From Herbidospora solisilvae (GTDB lineage: Bacteria > Actinomycetota > Actinomycetes > Streptosporangiales > Streptosporangiaceae), in NCBI RefSeq assembly GCF_009901565.1, contig NZ_WXEW01000003.1:435312-499311 (forward strand): a DNA stretch of 64,000 nt, given 5' to 3'. The notes under the pieces were generated by a model. That model did no database searches. It had not been told where the DNA came from and was given only the letters and a program-made list of their open reading frames with translations. Of the stretch, positions 31,885 to 39,922 are shown piece after piece. The position numbers were made by a program, and so were the translations under genes. Position 1 is the first letter of the stretch. Each line of letters begins with the position of its first letter.

Positions 31885-34092
31885 TCAGTCCATGAGCATG
31901 TCCATGGTGATCGGCAGCGCCCTGATCCGCTTCCCGGTCGCGTGGAAGATCCCGTTGGCGATGGCGGGCGCCACGCCGACCAGCCCGATCTCGCCGACGC
32001 CCTTCACCCCGATCGGGTTGAACGCGTCGGGTTCCCCCACGAACTCGATGTGCACGTCGGGGATGTCGGCGTTCACCGGGATCAGGTAGTCGCCGAAGGT
32101 CGCGTTCGCGATGCGGCCGGTGTCCTTGTCGGTCACCGTCTCCTCGAACAGCGCCATCCCGACGCCGCCGACGGTCCCGCCGAGGATCTGGCTGCGAGCC
32201 AGCTTCTCGTTGAGGATCCGGCCGCCGTCGTTGACCGTGACGATCCGGGCGACCCTGATCCGCCCGAGGTCCTCGTCGACGCGCACCTCCACGAACCGGG
32301 CGCCGCGTGCCCCGGCCGGGGTCATCCCGAGCTGCTCGGGTGAGTTCGGCGTCGAGTTGCCGTCGGCCGACAACTCGGTCAGGCCGTGGACGGCCAGGAT
32401 GCGGGCCAGCGACTCGCCGCGCGTCGGCTCGCCCTTGCGGAACAGGCGGCCCTCCGACACCTCGATGTCCTCGAACGGCACGTTGGCCAGCGGCGAGAAC
32501 GGGTCGGTCCCGGCCAGGTCGACGAACTTCTGGATCAGCCGCCCGCAGGCGTCGTGCACGGCGCTGCCGAGCGCCGCCGTGAGCCCCGAGCCGCCGGCGG
32601 CGGTGCCCACCGGCATCGAGGAGTCGCCGAGCTGCATCTCGACCTGGTCGACCTCCAGTCCGAGCAGCCCGGCCGCGAGCTGGGCCATGATCGTGTACGT
32701 CCCGGTCCCGATGTCGGTGACCGCGCTGCGGACGTACGCCGAGCCGTCGCCCTTGACGATCACCCTGGCCGAACACGGCTGCTGGTACCAGAAGAAGCTC
32801 ACCCCGGCCACGCCGTAGCCGACCAGCTCGTGCCCGTCGCGCATCGACCGGATCTCCGGGTTCCGCTCCGACCAGCCGAACCGCCGCGCGCCCACCTCCA
32901 GGCACTGCCGCAGCGCGTTGCTCGACCACGGCCGCCCGGTCTTCGGGTCGACCTCGGCGTAGTTCAGCAGGCGTATCTCCAGCGGGTCGAGCCCGACCTC
33001 CCACGCCAGTTCGTCGATGGCCGACTCCAGCGCGAAGTTGCCCTGGGCGTCGCCTGGGGCGCGCATGAAGTTCGTCCACGGGATGTTCAGCCGGACCTGC
33101 TGGTCGCGGGTGGTGACGTTGGGGCTGGCGTAGGACCAGGTGGAGACCGAGGAGCAGGGCTCGTACTCGTCGCCGTCGAGCGGGAGCGTGGTGAGGCTCT
33201 CGTGCTCGATCGCGGTCAGCCGGCCGTCGCGGGTCGCGCCCAGCCTGATCCAGTTGATGCTGGCGGTGCGGTGGCCGAGGCCGGTGAACATCTCGGGCCG
33301 GGTCAGCTCCAGCTTCACCGGGCGGCCGACGTGCCGGGCGGCCATCACCGCGAGCGGGATGTGCGACCAGCAGCGCAGCCCGGCGCCGAACCCGCCGCCG
33401 ACGAACGGCGTCAGCACCCGCACGGCGTCTCTCGGGACGCCGAACATCGCGGCCACCACCTGCTGGATCATGTTGGGCCACTGGTTGGAGTCGTGCAGGG
33501 TCAGGGTGTCGCCGTCCCACGACGCGACGGTGGTGAACAGCCCCAGCGGGTTGTTGGTGTTCTCCGAGGTCGTGTACGTCTGGTCGATCATCACCGGGGC
33601 CCGGTTGAGCGCCGTCCTGACGTCGCCCCAGGCGGTGTCCTCCCCCCACGGGTCCTTGATGCGCTCGGCCCTGGGGTCGTGCGGGTCGAGGAGGGCCTCG
33701 TGGCGGTCGTACTCGACCTCGATCCGGCGCGCGGCGGCGGTGGCGTTCTGCTGGGTGTCGGCGACGACGACGGCGATGTACTGGCCGTAGAAGCGGATCA
33801 CGTCGTCCTGGAGCGGGGGCTGCGGGTTCTTGACGAACGACGGCGGCGCCTCGCCCAGGTGGTCGGCGTTCTCGTGGGTGATCACTTCTAGCACGCCGGG
33901 CGACTTCTCGGCCGCCGTCGTGTCCATGCGCCTGATCCGCCCCGAGGGGATGGTCGAGCGCACCACGGCGGCGTAGGCCATGCCGGGCAGGTTGAAGTCG
34001 TTGGGGTATCTGGCCTGGCCGGTCACCTTGAGAGGGCCGTCGACGCGGTTGACGCCCGCCCCCAGGATGCGCGGCTGCTGGATCGTCGTCAC
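31885..34092 (-). CDS. Aldehyde oxidoreductase molybdenum-binding subunit (PaoC/XdhA-like)
   Basis: 735-residue catalytic subunit of a xanthine-oxidase-family enzyme that hydroxylates aldehydes or N-heterocycles at a Mo-pterin centre. Cofactor-binding VGGGFGAG near 225 and the catalytic Glu in GVGEIGLVG near 700 are visible. It starts at GTG, overlapping the FAD-subunit stop by GTGA. Substrate is not predictable. No signal peptide. Confidence 0.93.
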   Translation of the reverse strand: MTTIQQPRILGAGVNRVDGPLKVTGQARYPNDFNLPGMAYAAVVRSTIPSGRIRRMDTTAAEKSPGVLEVITHENADHLGEAPPSFVKNPQPPLQDDVIRFYGQYIAVVVADTQQNATAAARRIEVEYDRHEALLDPHDPRAERIKDPWGEDTAWGDVRTALNRAPVMIDQTYTTSENTNNPLGLFTTVASWDGDTLTLHDSNQWPNMIQQVVAAMFGVPRDAVRVLTPFVGGGFGAGLRCWSHIPLAVMAARHVGRPVKLELTRPEMFTGLGHRTASINWIRLGATRDGRLTAIEHESLTTLPLDGDEYEPCSSVSTWSYASPNVTTRDQQVRLNIPWTNFMRAPGDAQGNFALESAIDELAWEVGLDPLEIRLLNYAEVDPKTGRPWSSNALRQCLEVGARRFGWSERNPEIRSMRDGHELVGYGVAGVSFFWYQQPCSARVIVKGDGSAYVRSAVTDIGTGTYTIMAQLAAGLLGLEVDQVEMQLGDSSMPVGTAAGGSGLTAALGSAVHDACGRLIQKFVDLAGTDPFSPLANVPFEDIEVSEGRLFRKGEPTRGESLARILAVHGLTELSADGNSTPNSPEQLGMTPAGARGARFVEVRVDEDLGRIRVARIVTVNDGGRILNEKLARSQILGGTVGGVGMALFEETVTDKDTGRIANATFGDYLIPVNADIPDVHIEFVGEPDAFNPIGVKGVGEIGLVGVAPAIANGIFHATGKRIRALPITMDMLMD

Positions 34093-35069
34093 GAGGTCAC
34101 CTCCGTGAGGGCGCGGATCAGGGTCCGCTTGGCCAGTTCGACCTTGAACGCGGTGCCCGGCACGACGAACGGGTCGCGGATCGTGCCGTCGGCCGCGCTC
34201 CGGAAGGTGTCGGGGGTGGCGGGGGCCTCGCGCAGCACCTCTTCGGCCTCGAAGCAGCGCCACGGGATGGTCCCGATCCCGCCCATGGCGACCCGCGCCT
34301 CCTTGATCACCCCACCGTCCATGATCACCGCGACGGCGGCGGAGGTGAGCGCGAACTCGTACGAGGCCCGGTCGCGGATCTTCAGGTAGATCGACCGGGT
34401 CCCCGGCGGCGGCAGCGGGATGTCGATGGCGGTGATGAGCTCGCCGTGGCGCAGCACGTTCTCCCGGTCCGGCGTCTCGCCGGGCATCAGGTAGAACTGC
34501 GTCAGCGGGACGAGCCGCTCGCCCTCCTCGCTCTGGATGTGCACCACCGCGTCGAGTGCCACGAGGGGCACCGCCAGGTCGGAGGCGTGCAGAGCGATGC
34601 AGGCGGGGCTCGCCCCGAGGATCGCGTGCATGCGCGCCACGCTGTTGACCGCCTCGCAGCCCGACCCGGGCTCCCGCTTGTTGCACGCGGGCACGGCCGG
34701 GTCGCGGAAGTAGCGGCAGCGGGTGCGCTGGAGCAGGTTGCCGCCGATGGTCGCCATGTTGCGCAGCTGCGCCGACGCCCCCCGCAGCAGCGCCTCCACG
34801 ACGAAGGGCGCCCGCTCCACGAGGGTGCGGTCGGCCGCCAGCTCCTCCATGGTGGTCAGCGCCCCGACCTGCAGCATCGTGCCGTTCCTGCGCACCCCCC
34901 GCAGCGGCAGCCGGGTGATGTCGACCAGCAGGTCGGGATGGAACACGCCGTCCTTCATCAGGTCGACCTCGGTCGTGCCGCCCGCCAGGAAGTCGGCCTC
35001 CGGATCATGGGAGACCGCCCTGATCGCCTCGGCGACCGTGGCCGGCCGCTCATAGCGGAACTCACGCAT
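34089..35069 (-). CDS. Aldehyde oxidoreductase FAD subunit with Fe-S insertion (PaoB-like)
   Basis: 326 residues with FAD_binding_5 and CO_deh_flav_C domains. Cys118, Cys129, Cys138 and Cys157 match the extra [4Fe-4S] cluster of E. coli PaoB (YagS), unlike classical XdhB. The small-subunit gene overlaps its start by 8 bp and the Mo subunit follows with a 4-bp overlap. Confidence 0.92.
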   Translation of the reverse strand: MREFRYERPATVAEAIRAVSHDPEADFLAGGTTEVDLMKDGVFHPDLLVDITRLPLRGVRRNGTMLQVGALTTMEELAADRTLVERAPFVVEALLRGASAQLRNMATIGGNLLQRTRCRYFRDPAVPACNKREPGSGCEAVNSVARMHAILGASPACIALHASDLAVPLVALDAVVHIQSEEGERLVPLTQFYLMPGETPDRENVLRHGELITAIDIPLPPPGTRSIYLKIRDRASYEFALTSAAVAVIMDGGVIKEARVAMGGIGTIPWRCFEAEEVLREAPATPDTFRSAADGTIRDPFVVPGTAFKVELAKRTLIRALTEVTS

Positions 35070-35508
35070 TCCGGGCCACCTCCCGGACGGCCGCGACGAT
35101 GTTGGAGTAGGCCCCGCAGCGGCACAGGTTGCCGCTCATGTACTCGCGGATGTCGGCATCCGTACCGGCCCTGTTCTCCCCCAGCAGCGCGACGGCCGAC
35201 ATGATCTGCCCCGACGTGCAGTAGCCGCACTGGAAGGCGTCATGCCGGACGAACGCGTCCTGCATCGGATGGGACTCCAGGCCCTCGATCGTGGTGATCT
35301 CCCGGCCGTCGCACTGCGCCGCCAGCGTGAGACACGCCAGGATGCGCCGGCCGTCGGAGAGGACCGTGCAGGCGCCACAGGCGCCCTGGTCACAGCCCTT
35401 CTTGGTACCGGTGAGATCGAGCCTGTCGCGGAGGGCGTCGAGAAGAGTGACCCTGGGGTCGGCCAGGTCCAGCGGATATTCCGTGCCGTTGACGGTCAGC
35501 GTGGTCAT
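35062..35508 (-). CDS. Aldehyde oxidoreductase [2Fe-2S] subunit (PaoA-like)
   Basis: 148 residues. Plant-type ferredoxin cluster: Cys39, Cys44, Cys47, Cys59. Second cluster: Cys94, Cys97, Cys129, Cys131. The Tat leader found in periplasmic E. coli PaoA is absent, so a cytoplasmic complex is inferred. The ATG at 35508 precedes the fold directly. First gene of the operon. Confidence 0.92.
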   Translation of the reverse strand: MTTLTVNGTEYPLDLADPRVTLLDALRDRLDLTGTKKGCDQGACGACTVLSDGRRILACLTLAAQCDGREITTIEGLESHPMQDAFVRHDAFQCGYCTSGQIMSAVALLGENRAGTDADIREYMSGNLCRCGAYSNIVAAVREVARNA

Positions 35509-35622
35509 GAGGTCCCCCTTTGTAGCGACGCTAACCATCGAGGTGGGGACCGTCACAAGTGTGTACGGACGAGGATCAACACGCCCATGGGGGAGATCTG
35601 ACCTGCTCCTGGCACGCTCGTG

Positions 35623-36468
35623 TCAGGACTGCGGGAAGTCGGTGCTGTGGGCCAGTTCGCGTCCGGCCTCGATGTCCGCCTGGAGCGCCCGCACCTTGCC
35701 GGTGGCGTAGGAGTAGGCGTCGGACCCCAGGAGCCGGCGGAGCGGGCCGTCGCCCGACGCCACGAGCGAGATGATCGCGGCGGCGCCCTTCACGGGGTCG
35801 CCGAGCTGGCTGCCCTGGAGGTTCAGGTGGTCGTCGGTCATCTGGCGGATGGCCTCGTACCCCTCCGTCGTCGAGGTCGGCAGGGCCAGCGAGTCGGTGG
35901 TCAGGAAGCTGGTGCGGAAGTAGCCCGGCTCCACGAGGGTGACCTTGACGCCGAACTCCGCGACCTCGGCCGCGAGCGCCTCGCTCATGCCTTCCAGCGC
36001 GAACTTGCCCGCGCAGTACAGACCCCAGCCCGGGACGGAGACCAGGCCCAGCACGGACGAGACGTTCACGACGTGGCCGCTCTTCTGCGTCCGGAAGATC
36101 GGCAGCACGGCCCGCAGGACGTTCCAGACCCCGAAGACCTGGACGTCGAACATCCGCCTGGCGTCGGCGTCAGTGGTGTCCTCGACCGAGGCGAGGAAGC
36201 CGTAACCGGCGTTGTTGACCACCACGTCCAGGCGCGAGAAGCGCTCGGTGGTGCGGCGGACCGCGTCGGCGACCGCGGTCTCGTCCGCGAGGTCGACCTC
36301 CAGGGCCAGCAGCCGGGAGGTGTCCACCCCGGCCAGGGCCTCGGTGAGGCGCTCGGTGGAACGGGTGGTCGCGGTGACGTTGTGACCGGCTTCGAGCAGC
36401 TGGCGCACGAGCTCCAGGCCGAGCCCGCGGGACGTGCCGGTGACGAACCAGGTCGCAGGGGTGGTCAT
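35623..36468 (-). CDS. Short-chain dehydrogenase/reductase
   Basis: 281 residues. NAD(P) motif TGTSRGLG near 10, NNAGYG near 90, catalytic Ser/Tyr/Lys (NVSSV, YCAGK near 157). Start ATG with AAGGAGA. It is divergent from an XRE-type regulator gene, a frequent pairing in actinomycetes. Confidence 0.92.
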   Translation of the reverse strand: MTTPATWFVTGTSRGLGLELVRQLLEAGHNVTATTRSTERLTEALAGVDTSRLLALEVDLADETAVADAVRRTTERFSRLDVVVNNAGYGFLASVEDTTDADARRMFDVQVFGVWNVLRAVLPIFRTQKSGHVVNVSSVLGLVSVPGWGLYCAGKFALEGMSEALAAEVAEFGVKVTLVEPGYFRTSFLTTDSLALPTSTTEGYEAIRQMTDDHLNLQGSQLGDPVKGAAAIISLVASGDGPLRRLLGSDAYSYATGKVRALQADIEAGRELAHSTDFPQS

Positions 36469-36623
36469 GTGAATCTCTCCTTCATGCGGTGGGACGTGAC
36501 TCAAGTCTTCGCCACGGGAGGGCTCCAGCCGGCGCCATATCCGGCCCCCTGCGTCCTGGGACGCCGCGTCCTAGGTACGGCCGATCCAGGCTCGCCCGTG
36601 GCGTTTTTTGGCAGGATGAGGCC

Positions 36624-37477
36624 ATGGCGGCCGAGAACAGGGAGCTCGCGGATTTTCTCCGACGGGCCCGGAGCAGAGTCGACCCCTCCCGCGCGGGCCT
36701 CCCGGCCGATGACCGCATCCGCCGGGTCCCGGGCCTGCGACGCGAGGAGGTCGCGCTGCTGGCGGGGGTGTCCACCGACTACTACACGCGGCTGGAACAG
36801 GGACGGCGCATCACCCCGTCGGCCGGGGTCCTCGACGCGATCGCCCGCGCACTCGGCCTCGACGCGGCCGGGCGCGAACATCTCGGCCACCTGATCGGAC
36901 CGGCCACCGGGACCCGCCGCCGCGTCCCGACCGTGCAGAGGGTGCGCCCCGGCCTGCACCAGTTCCTCGACGCCCTCGAAGGCACCCCCGCGCTGATCCT
37001 CGGCCGCAGGACCGACGTCCTGGCCACCAACCGCATGGCCAGAGCCCTGAGATCAGCGACTTCGACGCCCTCCGTCCCCGCGAGCGCAACTACGCCCGGT
37101 GGATGTTCCTCACCGACCAGGCCCGCGACCTGTTCCTCGACTGGGACGTGCAGGCCCGCGCTGCCGTGGAGAGCCTGCGTCTGGACGTCGGGCACGATCC
37201 TGGGGACCGGGCCGCCGGGGAGCTGGTGGCCGAGCTTTCCGAACGCAGTCCCGAGTTCCGGCGGTGGTGGGAGGAGCACGGGGTCTATCAGCGGACCTTC
37301 GGGTCCAAACGCCTGCGGCACCCTGTCGTGGGGGAGCTCACGGTGGAGTACGAGACGCTCACGATGCCGGGCGACCCGGACCAGACCCTGTTCGTCTACA
37401 CCACCGAGGCGGGAACGGCTTCACACGAGGCCATGCGGCTTCTGACCAGCTGGGCGCTGTCCGGCGACCGGGTCTGA
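36624..37477 (+). pseudogene. XRE regulator with MmyB-like ligand domain, frameshifted
   Basis: The first frame encodes an HTH (about 10-75, VALLAGVSTDYYTRLEQG) and the start of the MmyB-like domain as far as LATNRMARAL. Near 37045-37055 the continuation shifts by one frame: ISDFDALRPRERNYARW, FLTDQARDLFLDW and the rest run in the other frame to TGA at 37477. The span is 854 nt, a whole number of codons plus two, consistent with two extra bases (AG) after the Leu codon. It could be a real pseudogene or a sequencing error. Confidence 0.8.
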
Positions 37478-37539
37478 GCAATCAGCCGCTCCCCGGGTCG
37501 GACGATCTCAAGGCCGCGGTCCATCGGCGGAACGGTGGA

Positions 37540-39528
37540 TCAGCGCTCCGGCAGTGGGGTGACGCGGTCGCCGATCATGTCGAGGGCGAGGAGGGTGAGG
37601 TTGGCGGCGAGGGCGGCGCCGACGATCGCGGTCATCACGCCGGGGAGGCCATCCGCGGCGGCGAACCCCAGCCAGGCTCCGGCGAGCGCCGCGGCCGGTG
37701 CGGCGGCCAGGCCCCGGTGCCGTTGCCGGGAGGTCCGGTCGCGGCGGGTCCAGGCGCAGTAGGCGCCGTAGCCGATGGCGGCGCCGACGGGCGGTACGGC
37801 GACGAGCGGGTCGCCGAGGTAGGCCGCCGGCCAGAGGATCGACACGGCCAGCACGGCCAGGGACCAGCCGCCGAGGCCGAGGATCACCGGGGTCAGCACA
37901 CGCAGCCAGGTGCCGGTTCTGGGCCCGAAGCCACCGCGGCGGCGTACCCGGCGGGTCATCCCGGCGAGCAGGGCGGCGGCGGCCAGCGTGAGGCCGGTCA
38001 GCGAACCTACGAGGATCTTGGCGATGTTCGGCAGGCTGAGCGGGCCGACCTGGAAGTCGACCGTGTGGGTGGTGTATCCGGAAGTGTCGGCCTTGCCGTG
38101 GTCGAAGAAGGTGGTCAGCAGCCGCCGGTTGGCCTCAGGCTGGTATCGCCAGAAGTCGGTGGTGTGCCCCAGTTCGGCCAGGATCACCTGGTGGCTGTTG
38201 CGCAGTGCGGGCAGCAGTTCTCTGGTGGCCAGTTCGGCGGGTGTGGTGAAGTCGACGGTGCCGCTGATCAGGAGCGTTTCGACGTCGGTCGGGCGGACCT
38301 GCTGGTATTCGCGGTTGTCGGGGCTGGACGGCCACGCCTTGGTGAGGCCACCGCCGGCCCACAGCAGATCCGCGCCCGCGTTGCCGAGGATCGAGCCCTG
38401 GTCGCCCCCCGCGGCGTAGTAGCGGTCGACCGGCGCGGCGTCGATCATGGTGGTCGCGGCGGACTCTCCCCAGATGAAGGACGTCGGGATGGTCAGATCG
38501 GCGAGCAGGGAGATGGCCCAGAGCCCGCTTGGATCGCCTTCGGCGGCGGCCAGCCAGGCGTCGAGTATCGAGGGCGCGTTGAGCGGTGCGGCGAATCGGG
38601 TGGAGTTGACCATGCCGATCAGCGTCGCGGCGCGGACGTTGCCGCTTTTGACGGCCAAGGGTCCCCACCTGCCGGGCAGGTGGGCGGCGGTCGCCTCCAT
38701 GGAGGCGGCGAGGTCTTCGGTGCGCGCCGCGCATGCCTGGTCCTGGGCGCACAGCCGCGCATATCGGGCGAGCTGGTCGTCCGTGATGGTGGGGTCCCAG
38801 AGGAAGTGGCCGGGCGGGTTCACGCCGATCATCACCGACCGGTGGATGGACCGCGGATGGCGCCAGGCGTAGATCATGGCGGTGCGGGTCCCGATGCTCT
38901 GGCTGATCAGATTGATCCGCTGGTAGCCCAGTGCGCGGCGGACGGCCTCCAGGTCCTCCACACGCTGCGGCAGCGAGTATCCGTCGAGGTCGGCGCCGTC
39001 CTCGGTCAGCCGTCGGGCACAGTCGGCGTAGGCCTGGGAGGTGCGGCGGGTCGTGCCGGATCCGGCGAGGTCGGCGGAGTGCCGCATCGCCGTGGTCACC
39101 TCAGGACAGTCGAGGACGAAGGAACCGTCGATGCCGCGGTAGCCGACCAGGACGATGTCGTGCCGGTCAGAGAGGCGAGCGGCTTCCTTGAAGGTCATGT
39201 TCGTCTGGCCGGGCCCGCCCCCGAGACGGAAGATCGGCTCGGCCGGGTCAGGCCCGGTGGCCCGGATGCGCTTCACCGGCAGCGTGATCGAGCGAGAGCC
39301 GGGAACGTCGTGGTTCTCCGGCACGGTCAGGGTGCCGCAGTCCGCCGGGAGCGCTCCGGATTCAGTCTCGTACGTGCAGGGGTTCAGGGTCAGTGCGCCG
39401 ACCTTGGCCGAGGGGGAGGCCGCCGGCGTCGTCGTATCTCGGACGCCCAGGTAGCCGAGGGCAAGGGTGGCGAGGGTCATGGTCGCCAGCGCGATGATTC
39501 TGGCGGGCGTCGATCCGGAGGTGTTCAT
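37540..39528 (-). CDS. Membrane-anchored alpha/beta hydrolase (TAP/proline-iminopeptidase-like)
   Basis: 662 residues: N-terminal membrane segment (about 10-28), an alpha/beta hydrolase domain (about 45-490) and four C-terminal helices (about 505-650). The nucleophile elbow reads SQSIG instead of the usual GESYG; Asp in SGTVDFTTPA and His in LGHTTDF complete the triad. It is probably an extracytoplasmic peptidase or esterase. The four-helix tail is uncommon for the TAP family. Confidence 0.85.
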   Translation of the reverse strand: MNTSGSTPARIIALATMTLATLALGYLGVRDTTTPAASPSAKVGALTLNPCTYETESGALPADCGTLTVPENHDVPGSRSITLPVKRIRATGPDPAEPIFRLGGGPGQTNMTFKEAARLSDRHDIVLVGYRGIDGSFVLDCPEVTTAMRHSADLAGSGTTRRTSQAYADCARRLTEDGADLDGYSLPQRVEDLEAVRRALGYQRINLISQSIGTRTAMIYAWRHPRSIHRSVMIGVNPPGHFLWDPTITDDQLARYARLCAQDQACAARTEDLAASMEATAAHLPGRWGPLAVKSGNVRAATLIGMVNSTRFAAPLNAPSILDAWLAAAEGDPSGLWAISLLADLTIPTSFIWGESAATTMIDAAPVDRYYAAGGDQGSILGNAGADLLWAGGGLTKAWPSSPDNREYQQVRPTDVETLLISGTVDFTTPAELATRELLPALRNSHQVILAELGHTTDFWRYQPEANRRLLTTFFDHGKADTSGYTTHTVDFQVGPLSLPNIAKILVGSLTGLTLAAAALLAGMTRRVRRRGGFGPRTGTWLRVLTPVILGLGGWSLAVLAVSILWPAAYLGDPLVAVPPVGAAIGYGAYCAWTRRDRTSRQRHRGLAAAPAAALAGAWLGFAAADGLPGVMTAIVGAALAANLTLLALDMIGDRVTPLPER

Positions 39529-39922
39529 GCCGACCTCTCCTGTGTGTCAGGAGCGAGTCTGGTGCGAATGGGTCGGCGGCTCGCTGACGCCAGCCGGTGT
39601 ATCGGAGGTAGGGGCAGCACTACCCTGCCGCCATCGTGGGGTTCGGCCGACACGGTCTGTCACGCGTCCAAACCGTACGCGGCGGCACTCATAACGCCCG
39701 TTCGCAGCCGAACATGGCGAGTTGCTCAGCGTGCTGACCGGCGCGGACCGGGCCGTCCCGGTCACCGTCGTCGGGGCCTGGACCTGTGGGCGGGTGTCGA
39801 GTTCAGCGTTGTGTCGCCGCGCATGGGGCTGGTAGTGCGCTCGCCCCGGTGCCTTCCGGCACCGGGATAGAGAGGGATGCGCCGTGGGTACAGGACCGCA
39901 TAACGGCGCTCGGGGGTGCTGA
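39529..39922. other. Intergenic region, no gene recognised
   Basis: 394 bp. There is no convincing frame; short frames show no codon bias. One strong hairpin is present near its right end (39845-39866). Confidence 0.5.
39845..39866. terminator. Hairpin before the polyglycine-hydrolase-like gene
   Basis: Nine-bp perfect stem CCCGGTGCC with TTCC loop and GGCACCGGG, 57 bp before the downstream start codon. It may be a terminator or a 5' leader structure. No T-tract. Confidence 0.4.

Noticed and set aside
37099-39870. Very long plus-strand frame
   Set aside because: It is antisense to the alpha/beta hydrolase gene over most of its length, with no recognisable domain. Only its first part overlaps the frameshifted regulator, in a different frame.
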